In this document: positions 1 to 10,167 of the stretch, piece by piece | How the letters are laid out: the number at the start of each line of letters is the position of its first letter | Position numbering within the stretch: position 1 is the stretch's first letter | Assembly (NCBI GenBank): GCA_050084515.1 | Contig: CM114275.1 | Span: forward strand, 17,174,001-17,238,000 | Direction: 5' to 3' | Source of the DNA: Blasia pusilla | Taxonomy: Eukaryota > Marchantiophyta > Marchantiopsida > Blasiales | Length of the DNA: 64,000 nucleotides | Program-made: the position numbers and the translations under genes | Notes under the pieces: model-generated | Databases searched by the model: none | Seen by the model: the letters and a program-made list of their open reading frames with translations, nothing else | Told to the model about the DNA's origin: nothing

Positions 1-80
1 CTTGGGTGAGGCTATGGACCTAAATTGTCTTACTTCGATGTCCATTCTTGGTTTGGCTGAGCAGAGACAGATGCAAGAGG
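1..80 (+). pseudogene. C-terminal scrap of a retrotransposon cytosine methyltransferase
   Basis: Read from base 2, the frame gives LGEAMDLNCLT and GLAEQ. This matches the motif X region of the methyltransferases in copy A (9004-9070, LGQAMDLNCLTWIL) and copy 2 (about 18770-18830). The similarity stops where a new element starts (TGTCACG at 81), so this is the flank of an older family-B-like element into which copy 1 inserted. Only about 26 codons are visible and the rest lies left of the window. Confidence 0.7.
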
Positions 81-81
81 T

Positions 82-586
82 GTCACGTCTATTAAGATAG
101 ATCAATGAGATCTAGTAGAACGCCTTCGCGAGTAGTGAAGGACAGACTCAAGAGGTTGAGGATGACCTACTAAGGCCTAGGGAAATCTGAGAGAGCAGCT
201 TTCCCCGTCGTTTCGGCTCATTTGGAGCCATATTCAAGAACTTGCTATTTCAGGTAAGTACCTCTTTTAGTATACGGTCGACTTCATATTTTTGGTAAAT
301 GGCCCTTGACCTCCTACATCAAGTCAAGAGCCAAGGAGGTGACTAGGAAGCATAGGTTACCATGGAGAGAGCTTGGGAGAGAGTAGGGATATAAATCAAG
401 GAGAGAGAGCTTGAGAGATCATTCTCTCTTTGTTGAACCTCTTGACACAAGGCAACGGAGTTATGGTCCCTTGCCTTGTGAGTGTAGCCCAAGCCTTTCA
501 TTAGGAGAGTGGGTTTGGTTTGACATTGACAGAGACATGTGAGAGTGCACACATGTGAGAGTTATGGTGTTGTGCGAGAGATTTCA
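82..586 (+). repeat. Left terminal repeat A1, family B
   Basis: About 505 bp, starting GTCACGTCT and ending GAGATTTCA. It aligns along its length with A2 of copy 3 (27111-27607) and with the inverted copy at 22474-24240. It is followed directly by the putative primer-binding site at 587. It lacks the B segment that follows A2 at the right end of copy 3, which defines the split-repeat layout. It presumably holds the promoter. Confidence 0.75.
390..401 (+). other. Putative self-primer segment inside A1 (family B)
   Basis: The bases TATAAATCAAGG are complementary to CCTTGATTTACA at 587-598 with one mismatch (11 of 12, including 10 in a row). The segment sits about 195 bases before the end of A1, much like the equivalent segment in family A (about 175 bases). 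By analogy with Tf1 self-priming this would be the 5' end of the genomic RNA. A TATA-like string overlaps it, so the transcription start is uncertain. Confidence 0.5.
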
Positions 587-598
587 CCTTGATTTACA
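587..598 (+). other. Putative primer-binding site (self-priming type), copy 1
   Basis: It directly follows the A1 end (ATTTCA). It does not begin with TGG, so it does not look like a tRNA 3'-end primer site. It pairs with 390-401 in A1. In family A the same position pairs with a different A1 segment, which suggests the pairing itself is conserved. Confidence 0.5.
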
Positions 599-2107
599 AA
601 GAGAGAATGAGATGAGTGAGAGAGCTTCATGGGGGAGCTTAGTGGTCATTCCCTGTTGTTTTGCAGGTTGGGGATAGTATTCCCCATTCAGCGGTTCATG
701 GGAGTGCTCACCGGAGCCGGAGTTGCTTATTTTGTAAGTTTCCTTTGCCGATTTTACGTGTGGAAGAGTGGCGCGCGGAAGCGCTGGCCAATTTTTTATA
801 GGGATTGAATATGGGGGAAATTTTCCCCATGTCGGTGCTCTCGGGAGCACCATGTAGCTTGTTAATTTGTGTTTTTATAAGTTTTAAATTTTTTTGGGAG
901 AAAGCAGCGTGGTAGCAATACCAAATTTTGTTTAGGAGAAAAATACGTTGGGCTTTACGACAATCCCTGTCAATTTTTACTGGAATGTCCAATTCAAAAT
1001 ATTTTCTAATATTTTTGTAGATCCTAAAGCTGTACACGTTGTGCAATAGACAATGCACAATTTGAAGTTACGAGCAAATAGTTATGGTCAATTTTGCAAA
1101 ACTACCATTACTAGGCAATTTTTAGGGTAAAATTGTTGAACCCTAAACCAGCCGCCTAGCCGGAAGCGGCCGTCACCGTCAACCATCACCACCAACAATC
1201 CACTGTCACCGTCAACGGTCCATTGTCGCTGTTCGCCGTCAATCTTTGACCATCGATCACCCCTGCCGCCTACCGCCGCTTAGAGCTATTGTCCACCGGT
1301 GGTTGCCATTGACACCATTACGAAGTGGACGGTCTTCCGCGATGACCGTTGATTCTATGACTTGCACTGCCACTACGTAATTTGTTGTGGCCGTCATTGT
1401 CATCGCAGTTTCGTCATCAACGAGTGATGGCAGGTGAGTTTGGGTTATGGTGTTTGAGTTTTTATATCATTCTACTATGTTGTGATTGGTAGCTACTTGA
1501 CGACGATAGAATACCGTGCCGTGACGCTCGTAGCCGCAACGCGCGTCGCGATTGCCGCGTCGTGCTGCTCGTGGCCACACCACATCGTCTCGATCGCAGA
1601 GCCACTCCTTCAGTAAGGAGCATAGCGTATGTATTGCTGATTGAGGAGGGTATGCCGCATCCCATTATCGAGTGTCGTGCCATTATGTAGCCGTTCCGTG
1701 CCGCTAGTGCTGCATCGTATCGCTGGATCCGCACTGCATATTAAGGAGGTTTGAGCAACGTTAGTACGAGAGGAGTATGATTTTCTGATTAGAGGAGTTG
1801 TCTGCACGAGTGAGTTGGGATCTAGATTTGCAGTTGCCGAGAAGCGACATCGACATTATTGTCAGGTTATCCATTATGGTCTCTTACCCTGCACGTGTGA
1901 GGGATTTCCGGGTATTGGGAAGTTATTTGGGATATTGGGTTTCGTGCTGATGCTGAGAGCATCGATGATGTATGGGTTGAGGGGACTTAGACATATGTGG
2001 GATGTCTAGAGTTGAGGATGGTTTTATCGATGAGACTATAGATGAGTTAATTTGCCGCACAACACACGTCTCGGTGAGAGAGTGTAACTTGAGTACCGCA
2101 TGTTAGA
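599..2107 (+). other. Non-coding leader of copy 1
   Basis: About 1.5 kb between the primer site and gag with no convincing ORF. The part from 1138 to 1448 (starting near GAACCCTAAACCAGCC) is repeated at 3058-3354 in the leader of copy 2. The part from 1450 to 2000 matches 13157-13316 plus 14336-14700, the copy 2 leader on either side of two insertions. Bases 1445-1460 (ATGGTGTTTGAG) are effectively the empty-site version of the copy A insertion point. Confidence 0.65.
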
Positions 2108-3028
2108 TTGAGTGATTGCGTAATTACTCGCGAGGTTGAGAGTGATCATGTGAGGGGTGCACCAGGGTCATCACGCCGTCCTTTCGGGACTTTGAGAGAC
2201 AAGGTGGTGGACCGGAGAGTAGCTCTAGAGGATTTACGTGGAGTGGCGCGAGGTTTCAAGGGTCTCCACGTACGAGGCCACCCCAACCTCCTTCTGTGTC
2301 ATCTTCAGATAAGGAGGACGGCGTAGAGGAGTTGAGTAGTTGTACTGCTTGGGCGTACGAGATGGACGATCGGGAAAAGGACCCTGTAGGTTCTCAGGTG
2401 CAGTAGGCACGATAGAGTTCACGACTTCATCGCGTGGTTTAAGAGTTGGTGTGACTCGAAGCGGGCTAGGAACTCTAGAGAGTTCAACCCTTTTACAGCA
2501 TGCAACGGTATGTTCCAACATTTAGAGGGGGCACCCATGGACGATTACCATGAGTTCTCCCACAGATATGCCTAGGAGATTGAGGCATGGCGACTCTACT
2601 ATGACCCACACTATTTGTCATGGATGGAGCCATTCCCATATCAGGAGGACAAGTCAGGAGAGGCTACTTCCTCTTCCACTAGTGATGTTTTAGGAGGGAT
2701 AACTCGCACTAGAGCAGTTGCACCGTGTAGTCAGTTTTGTCCCAGTTTCAACCCCGTGGTGGAGTTCTTCGCTAAGTTGAGGGCGAGCTACCAAGGGGTA
2801 CGGACGGAGAAGTTGCGAGAATCCATGACTTCCAGAGGCGCACGGGTGAGAGTTTGCATGAGTCTTACACTCGCTTGCGCCGGTTGATCACTAAGGGGGT
2901 GACAGAGTCTCACGCTATCCAGTCATAGGACACGATGGTGAACCGGACCCTGCGGACACGGGTACGGGAGGGGGAGCTTCTTATGAACACTTCCACTACA
3001 TTGAGAGATGTTTTTAGGACCGTTTTCA
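2108..3028 (+). pseudogene. gag remnant, family B copy 1
   Basis: Frames here read GFTWSGARF, YYDPH, FNPVVEFFAKLRASYQGV and the start of an R-rich stretch, matching the gag of copy 2 (14934-15830) and, more distantly, gag of copies A and D (PVVEFF.RLKKNYQGVK). Several frame changes and stops are present and the ORF is cut at 3028 before the zinc knuckles. Gag would form the particle and bind RNA; this fragment cannot. Confidence 0.65.
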
Positions 3029-3359
3029 TGCGCATACACATTGCTACACAATCTCTCTTAACCCTAAACCAGCCGCCACGCCGGTGGCGACCGTTGCCAT
3101 CATAGTCACCGTCACCATCAACGGTCCACCGTCCACTAGCCATCGTTGGCCGTTGCCGTTGCCCAGCGTTGCTCAAAGCTGCATTCGGCCGTTGTCCACC
3201 CTTTGGTTTCCATTTTCGCCACTACAAAGTGGAGGGTCTTCCACGACCACCGTTGATTCTCTGACTTGCGCCGCCACCACGTACTTTGGTTTGGCCGCCA
3301 CCGTCATCGCAGTTTCGTCATCAACGAGCGATGGTAGATGACCTCCGGTTATGGTGTTT

Positions 3360-3726
3360 GTCATGACCATACGGATTATGTCGTAGAGTATAGTGTGCTA
3401 GTAGAGGCCATACCTTATGTAGGACCGTAGTGGCTAGGTAGAGATCCGGTTTCATACATAGGGTTGGGAGTTACTCAATTGGGGGTGACTTTCCCAGTAG
3501 GGCCCGCTCTTAGGTTGGAGGATATACTGTGGAGTGCACCCAAAGAACAGTCAGTTCTTTGAGGTGAGCCTGTTGCGTTGGGAGTTAGCCTTGGTAGTGA
3601 GTAGAGCTCTTGGCTATGGTGTTTCCCGCAAGCTTTGACATAGATTCTCCCATCGTGGAGTGGGTTTGGCTCGATTGTATGTGATTCTATACGTGTTTTA
3701 TGACAGTAAGTCTTTCACGGATTTCA
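3360..3726 (+). repeat. Left terminal repeat A1, copy A
   Basis: 367 bp, starting GTCATGACC and ending ATTTCA. It matches A2 (12690-13055) with roughly 20 differences by eye, and A1/A2 of copy D. Unlike an ordinary 5' LTR it lacks the B segment that follows A2 on the right side. Confidence 0.85.
3522..3563 (+). promoter_or_regulatory. Promoter core and self-primer segment in A1 of copy A
   Basis: ATATAC at 3522 corresponds to a better TATA box (TATAAGG) in copy D. About 30 bases downstream lies CAGTTCTTTGAG (3552-3563), perfectly complementary to the 12 bases that start the internal region (3727-3738). The spacing fits RNA starting at about 3552, so that the first 12 nt of RNA could anneal to the primer site. 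A short inverted repeat CAAAGAAC / GTTCTTTG (3541-3561) surrounds the predicted start. Confidence 0.6.
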
Positions 3727-3738
3727 CTCAAAGAACTG
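3727..3738 (+). other. Primer-binding site, self-priming type, copy A
   Basis: CTCAAAGAACTG directly follows A1 and is the exact reverse complement of 3552-3563. No TGG typical of tRNA primer sites is present. Known comparison: Tf1 of fission yeast uses the first nucleotides of its own mRNA as primer. That this element does the same is inference. Confidence 0.6.
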
Positions 3739-5242
3739 GAGTAGATCGATTGTAGCTTCGATTGTGGATCAGTAAGATCTGGTTAGGGCTGATTGTGTAC
3801 TCAGCCGTGGATGTTTGTGGCTTGTGGCCTATGTTGGAGGTAGGAATCTGGTGCGTGGTTGGTTGGGAGAGAAGCGCCTTGCTGAGAGCTTTCCAACGTG
3901 CTTTAGATGCCGGATTTCGTTGAGGGAGTTGGAAGTTATCATGGATTGAAAATTCTGGTTCGTGTTCGACGGTTTTCTGATGTGGAGAGCTTGGAGTGCG
4001 GAAGCTCTGTTGAAGTTCAACCAGATTGGGTGAGAGGTTCCTGTTGCTACTTGTATTGTGATCTCATGTGAAGCTATCTGCTTGAGTGTGTGGAGCGTTG
4101 TGGATTTTTGCGTGCATGAAACTGGGCGGAAGCGCTATCGGATTTGCGATTCGGAGGTGTATGGACAGCAAGTTTGTTTGATTTTTAGATCGGAGTACAA
4201 AGCTTGGTTGTAGCTGATTTTTGTGGCAAGATAGCTATGGTGGTCAATTGAATTCTAGTTGAAACAGGTTCAATTCTGGTCGAGGATTTGTGGAGTAATT
4301 GCTGATCCAAATTTTGCGGAGTAGCTCAAGGTCTCTCGCTATGGTGGACAGCGGATTGGAGGGGCGGCTCGTTGGTTGGTGACTCGTTCATTGTTGGAGG
4401 CACCTATCCCATTGGGGATGCCCTGGTTGGGCCTCTCTCCATGGCGAAGCATGGCAAAGCATGGCGAACGGGGCGATAGGGGCATGTCTCGAGCATTTGG
4501 AGGCTTCGAGGCAACTCGTGGTAGCTCGGGGCGAGTGGGCGTGAGAGGCAGAGTAAGGAGCAAGGAGCAAGCAAGTAAGCAAGCAAGCTTGCTTGCTTGC
4601 TTGGGCGTGAGGCAGTTTTTGCAGGATCTGTGATTTGAGTGTCGCATAACTGGTCACCCATCTTTAGGCTATTCTGCCTGGAAGACGCTTAACTGCTGAG
4701 TTCTTAACTATGCCAGTGTACACACTGGTGTAGCTCATTTGGTGTTGTTCGGAGATGTGTTAGGCGTTTTATGCATCTCAAGTTTTTTGGTTGATGGACC
4801 TCTAGCGCATACTACGGTGTAGCCTCTCCATACAGGTGATATTTTCAGGTGATGCGAGTCCGACTAGCACGTCATCGACCCGAGGCGGAGTAGCTATTGC
4901 GTTAGAATTGTGTGGTGGGTTCTGTGGATTCAGGGGATGCCACGTTTGGTGGATTGTGTTACCTTGATTTCCATTTGCGATTGGAGGTTGTCGTTGGACT
5001 TCCTGTGTTTGGATCCCCTCCATCGTTGCTTCTCGCTTGCGCGCCCATTGTTAGGGTTGACGCTGATTTCCAGAGTAGTGTTACTCCTGTGTGCTACCGG
5101 TAGTGAGGCTGGAGTGATGACGAGTAGACCGTGGGAGGCTTCTTGTGGTGCTGACAGGTTAGGTTGCCTATACCCATAGCTAGTAAAGCTAGAATAGTAC
5201 AGCGACATTGACGTCACTTGGTTACTTAGTGGTGGTGCGGCA
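3739..5242 (+). other. Non-coding leader of copy A with a conserved palindrome
   Basis: About 1.5 kb without a supported ORF. Copy D has a shorter leader: about 660 bp corresponding to roughly 3830-4508 are absent there. A near-perfect palindrome of AAGC/GCTT repeats, centred on AAGCTT at 4585-4590 (arms 4572-4603), is also present in copy D (43732-43755). Its place in the leader would suit RNA dimerisation or packaging, but that is speculation. Confidence 0.6.
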
Positions 5243-6869
5243 TTGGCATTGGTCATCACGGAGCTGTTAGGTGGTCTGGTTGGGGACCGTGGTGCGGACA
5301 GTGGGGGTTTCACACGGAGTGGATTGAGGTATCGGCTACCTTTTCCACTTTCGACGGTTGATGAAGAGGAGGACAAGGGTGTTCCAAACACCGAGTCTTC
5401 TACGTTGTTATTGAGTGTTGCAGCTCCATTGATTTGGGATATGGATGGGATATATGGGCCCATGAAGGGCCCACGACGAAACTTGGGTGCAGTGGGCACC
5501 GTTGAGTTGGAGGACTTCATGCATGAGTTTGATACATGGTGTGATATGCAGATGTTGCGAAACGCCACGTTGTTTACACCCTTCTTGGCTCGGAAGGGGT
5601 TGTTTCAGCACTTGGAGGAACCACCCATGGATGATTACCATGAGTTTAGGAAGGAGCATGTTGCTGAGATTGAGGCCTGGAGATAATATTGGTCTCCAGG
5701 CTATGTGTCTTTCACCCATGGTGGTATTGGTAGTAGTGCTCCTAGTATGCCAGCAAGCCCGACGTTGAGTGGTACGAGTACGAGCCGGAGTGGGGGTACT
5801 AGTGGAGGTACTAGTGCCCCACCATCGTTCAGCCCGGTTGTAGAGTTCTTCATGAGGTTGAAGAAGAACTATCAGGGAGTGAAGACAGAGAAGTTGAGGA
5901 GTCTTCAGGAATTTGAGCGAAAGACTGGTGAGAGTCTTCGTGAGGCATACACTCGTATGCGACGCTTGATTTCAATTACCCAAGGTGTGACTGAGGCTCA
6001 GGCAGTCCAGTTTTGGTATGGGATCTTGGACAGAGATTTGCGCCACAGAGTACGTGATGCTACTCTTATGAGTGATGATTCATCCACATTGACCCATGTG
6101 TTTGCTCTATCTCGAGAAGATTGAGCTTAACATGGTGAAGGAGAGAGTGGTGACATCCGCATTGAGAGGGATACAAGTACTACTTTCGTGTTCAGCAGAC
6201 CCACCTCACGGTCTCGTAGTAGTGGTGGTGGTAGTAGTAGTGGGAGTAAGTGGGGTACACACGACCTCGATCAGTCCTAGAGAGACACTTGCGCAGAGAC
6301 CATTGCCTTCATTTGCTGCCCCGCAGCAAGGACAATCATGTTGGACATGTGGAGGTGATCAAGTTAGGAAGTTTTGTCCCCAAGAGAATGGGAGACGGAC
6401 TTTGGAGGATGGGCCTCAGTCGGCCCCAACTCAGTGTGATCATTGCGGGAGACTAGGTCATCCTCGAGAGCGTTGCTTTGATCTTCATCCAGAGTTGAGA
6501 TCAGGCTGCGGCCGTGGTGGAGTAGCTCCGAGAGGCCAAGGTGGTAGAGGTGGTAGGGTTGGTAGAGGTGGACCACTGGTTGGAGAGCCTATGGTGGCCA
6601 CCCCTACCACTACGACAGAGTCAGCTATGGTTGCCAGGATTGAGCAGTTGGAGCAGAAATTGGCTACTATGGCTGGTACTCAACATAGATCACGTTCGGG
6701 AGCAGGGGCTTCCACCTCTTCTGGAGGGGATGATCTCTCTTATATGGTGAGTGCAGCACAGGTTGAGGCATCAGCTGCAGTTACGAGAGGAGCCACTCGA
6801 GCGTCAGAGCCACGTGGTGCTACTGTGGAGTTGGATCCACAAAGGGGTGAGGCTGGGAGGGCAGGCTAG
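5243..6869 (+). pseudogene. gag: gag polyprotein region, copy A
   Basis: The frames contain GGFTRSGLRYR, a capsid-like region (FSPVVEFFMRLKKNYQGVK, SLREAYTRMRRLI) and two zinc knuckles near 6340-6475. The first, CWTCGGDQVRKFC, has Q where copy D has H. The second, CDHCGRLGHPRERC, fits C-x2-C-x4-H-x4-C. A TAA near 5685 replaces the CAA of copy D, and an extra base near 6113 shifts frame. A Ser/Gly-rich stretch lies at about 6200-6250. The true start codon is not clear; upstream frames stay similar to copy D. The product would package element RNA. Confidence 0.75.
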
Positions 6870-6985
6870 GCTTCCCCAGTCATTCTTGTTGTCTGAAGTG
6901 CTTAGGACTCCATCCATGGTTCCTACGCATCCTATTGAGTCGACAGTGGGAACTGAGGCATCTACATAGCGTGTAGTAGACACGG

Positions 6986-7819
6986 ATGCAAAGACATCCA
7001 AAGGCAAAGATCTTGTGGATGGCAACGGTGTTGGGATACCCATTGTTTTCGGCCACGGAGCTGATGGCTTTAGGAGTTGACTTAGCTCATGTATTTCAGC
7101 TAGCAACCACGTTGTGTGAACATGGGGGTGTTACTACTACACGTGCTGAGGTGGATGAGGGTGTTGCGGTGGAGCGACCCTCTATGTCAGGTGTAGCATT
7201 GAGTACCAGTGCTACTTGGCAGGCAGCAGCGGCGAAGATGGATGCTTTACCAGCCCAACCAGCCATTGATCGTGAGAGGCTTACACGTGGTGTATGTATG
7301 TTGGACAATCGGAGTGGGATATTCCGATTGGTGAGTCCTGCAGGACAAGTGTATAGACCAGATAGAGTCTTGTTAGACTCTGGTGCCCAACCTTTGATGT
7401 TGGGAAAGGCGACATGTATTGGTTTGGGTATTCGGAGGTCAGAGCTTGAGCCTTGCCCATTCCAGATTCAAACATCACTTGGAGGAGCCAATGATAGGTC
7501 TCAATTCATGACACGAGAGAAGTTTTCTGTACAGTTGAGACCAGATCATGCGACTGATAGCTCCTAGTTGGGAGTACGTGCGGTAGTCACATCAGCCGAG
7601 TCGTATGATGTACTAGTTGGAGGAGCAGTATTGTACGCGATGGGTTTTCAGATTGATTACTGGACTGAGATATCGTCTTATAAACTTGGTTGGCAGTCCG
7701 GGGATGGACGTATGAGCCAAGTTCTTGTGAGATTTATTTATGGGGCTCGACTAGGAGTGTCTTCCCCAACAGTGTTAGCATCTGTGGCTGGTTTTAGTAG
7801 AGTAGTCACTTTGCCATGA
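6986..7819 (+). pseudogene. Aspartic protease region, copy A
   Basis: The frame has VLLDSGAQPLMLGKA near 7366-7410 (the D-S/T-G active site of retropepsins) and later SYDVLVGGAVLYAMGF, typical of the end of such a domain. It is preceded by a linker of about 100 residues after gag. Two stops (about 7565 and 7817) replace coding triplets of copy D. The domain lies directly upstream of the methyltransferase, in the usual place before RT. It would process the polyprotein. Confidence 0.75.
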
Positions 7820-7846
7820 GACTTTTTGTAGGGTAATATTTCTGCT

Positions 7847-9297
7847 ATGGATTTTCCTATGCATGAGGAGGTAGAGGAGGTCCCTAGTTTTGCAGCAGTG
7901 GCATCCTCATCGTTGGATGTGCCACTTTGGAGTTCATGCGGTGCACTACGGCAGGAGTCTGGTCACCTAGTGCAAGAGGCTTGGTGTGAGAGTGTTATAA
8001 CTCACGAGGAAGAGGAGGCCCCACGGCGGACTCCTACTTCTGGTCCAGTTGTGTTATCCCCTTTGGATACTACACCCATTGTATGGCAGTATCTGCCGGA
8101 GGACATTTGTGTGTTAGATCTCTTTGGTGGGATTAGCACTGGTTTGGCTGCAGTGTTGCAGGCCGGTATTCATGTGCGGAGATACGTGTATGTGGAGCGA
8201 GATGAGACGGCCCAGAGAGTCTCATCCCGACATATTAGTCTGTTGATGTGGAGATATCCTGAGTTGTTGCCTCCATCAGCTATTCGTGGATACCAACGTG
8301 CTTTGTTGTCACACATTCCATTGTTGGGGGCGTAGGACCTTGAGAGGGTTGGTCCTGTGGATTTGGTGATTGCTGGATGGCCATGTCAGGGTCATACACG
8401 TGTTGGTCGTGGTGAGGGATTACACGACCCTAGGTCTCGATTGTTTTGGGAGATGTTACGGGTGTTACGACATCTTCAGGTTCATGAGGCACGTGCTCCA
8501 GCTTACATTCGGGAGAATGTTCCATTGTTGGTTGACACTCGGACCCGGATGATGGCGAGTGTTCATAAGGTGCGGTCTTAGATTGGACCAGCGGTGTTGT
8601 TGGATGCAGCGCGAGTTGGCTTGCATGCACATCGTCCACTCTTGTGTTGGACAAACTTCTTGCCTAGGGAGATTCTACGTCGAGCATATGATGCAGTGCA
8701 GCGGGATCCTTGCCTTACAGTGGATAGTATCTTGGATACTGGGCAACTTTCTCAGGTGGTGAGGGTTATTGATTGGTCACCCATGGCAGTGATGAACCGT
8801 GTGGGCGAGCCTAGGATGGCACTACCCACATTTGTGAGTTTCCCTCGTCACATGCCTACAGGGAAGGTGGTCCCAGGCTTGTATGGGATTCTCATGTGTG
8901 ACAATTCGTGGAGCCTAACGCTGATGAGAGAGAGCGTGCGATGGGATTTGCTACTGGTGTGACAGCGGTTGCTTCCATTTTTGAGGCTTCACGACGTCAT
9001 GTGTTGGGTCAGGCCATGGACCTGAATTGTTTGACTTGGATTTTGAGTCTTGGTATGGCCGAGCAGCGTGAACTTTGGACTATGTCTGTGGGTCTTCCAC
9101 CCCTTGTAATGAGCTCGATGGCTACCGGGACAGTAGAGGCATCGGCTGGGGGCGAGGAGAGTAGTATTTTGCATCCTTGGAGTAAATGGGATGTAATGGC
9201 TGGGCATGTGGAGTTGGTTGCTCGTGCCGGTGGAGGAGTTATTTGCTCAGATGATGGTGTAGCTAAGGGTGTACCATCTTGTGAGAGGGTTGCGTAG
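7847..9297 (+). pseudogene. C5-cytosine DNA methyltransferase domain inside pol, copy A
   Basis: All main C5-methyltransferase motifs are readable in N-to-C order. Motif I: VLDLFGGISTG near 8110 (AdoMet binding). Motif II: YVYVERDE. Motif IV: AGWPCQGHT with the catalytic Cys near 8383. Motif VI: RENV near 8510. Motif VIII: AHRPLLCWTN near 8630. Motif IX: ERERAMGF near 8930. Motif X: RRHVLGQAMDLN near 9000. The HRP..W.N form of motif VIII recalls DNMT3/DRM enzymes, but the order is not circularly permuted as in plant DRM. Two stops (TAG about 8333, TAG about 8579) and a frameshift near 8890 break it. It sits between protease and RT. It would transfer methyl groups to cytosine; specificity is unknown. 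Confidence 0.85.
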
Positions 9298-9303
9298 CAA
9301 CCA

Positions 9304-10158
9304 ATGGCATCGTCCTCTCCCTCTAGTGTGCTAGTGGAGGAGACTTGGGATCCATTACTTGGGCCCAAGCCTACGGGAGGTGAGAAACGACGCTTGACAC
9401 AGTTCCTACGTGCTTATAGGAGTTGTTTTGCCTTTAGCATGAAGGAGTTGGGTGCTTTGGTTGGACCCGGTATACGGATTGATTTGGCTAGTGATACGCC
9501 AATCTTCCGTCGTCCCTACCGATATAGTGATATGGAGAGGGACGTGATTCAGAGTAGGACGTTGGACCTTTTGGAGGCTGGGTTAGTGGAGTTGTCGCAT
9601 GGAGAGTATGCATCAGCCACTGTCATGCCTGCTAAAAAGGATAGGCATGGCAACTACACGGATAGGCGGATGTGTGGAGATTACCGTCATATCAATCGGC
9701 AAACCAAGGCCAATAGGTATGCCATGCCTACACCTGAGGAGATCTTTGATGTGGAGGGACAGGCAAAGATTTTCAGTACTTTGGATCTTTGGGCAGGATA
9801 CCATCAATTGCCGATTCGGGAGAGTGACAAGGCCAAGACAACATTTTGGGGTGTCAACTCTCATGGCAAGGATTGTTTGTACCCGTGGAAATTCTTACCC
9901 TTTGGGTTGAAGAATGCACTTGCCGAGTTTCAGAGAGTGATGGACAGGATCCTAGCAGGGTTGGATTTTGTTCGGTGTTACATTGATGATATCTTGATGT
10001 TCAGTAACACGGTGGAGGAGCATCAGATACATTTGCAGATGGTGTTTGAGCGGTTGAAAGCTCATGGTCTACGTTTGCATCCAAGAAAGTGTAAGTTCTT
10101 CCATGAGGATGTTGAGTACTTGGGTCATGTGATCTATCCAGGTGGTTTGGGAGTTTAG
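9304..10158 (+). pseudogene. Ty3-type reverse transcriptase, copy A
   Basis: A clean 284-codon stretch with the standard Ty3 RT motifs: PIFRRPYRYS, VMPAKKD, GDYRHIN, FSTLDLWAGYHQLPI, FLPFGLKNA and the catalytic YIDDI near 9985. It ends at a TAG (10156-10158) that is CAG in copy D, a single C-to-T change. The RT thumb continues in the next segment. It copies element RNA into DNA. It is the least damaged part of this element. Confidence 0.88.
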
Positions 10159-10167
10159 CAGGCAAAG

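Larger units (their letters stand above)
81..3028 (+). mobile_element. Family-B methyltransferase-type Ty3 element, copy 1 (left part only)
   Basis: This is the left terminal repeat (A1, 82-586), a primer-like site, a long leader and a gag region. It breaks off at about 3028, in the middle of the gag sequence seen intact in copy 2 near 15820. The next bases belong to the leader of copy 2, so the junction probably reflects unequal recombination or deletion between two related elements. The right end and the target duplication are not visible. The A1 terminus TGTCACG matches the A2 start in copy 3 (27110). Confidence 0.75.

Noticed and set aside
1138-3358. Repeats at 1138-1448 and 3058-3354 as LTRs of a small element
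   Set aside because: Both align to the leader of family-B elements and lack TG...CA ends; they are the leaders of copies 1 and 2.
4560-4610. CRISPR-like or origin-like repeat
   Set aside because: It is a single palindrome in a retrotransposon leader of a eukaryotic genome; no spacer structure.
6172-6320. Microsatellite-like GGTGGTAGTAG run as a regulatory repeat
   Set aside because: It is the Ser/Gly-rich coding part of gag, present in copy D in frame.
8357-8962. Host DRM-type methyltransferase gene
   Set aside because: Motif order is not permuted, no UBA domains are seen, and the sequence lies between retroviral protease and RT in several copies.
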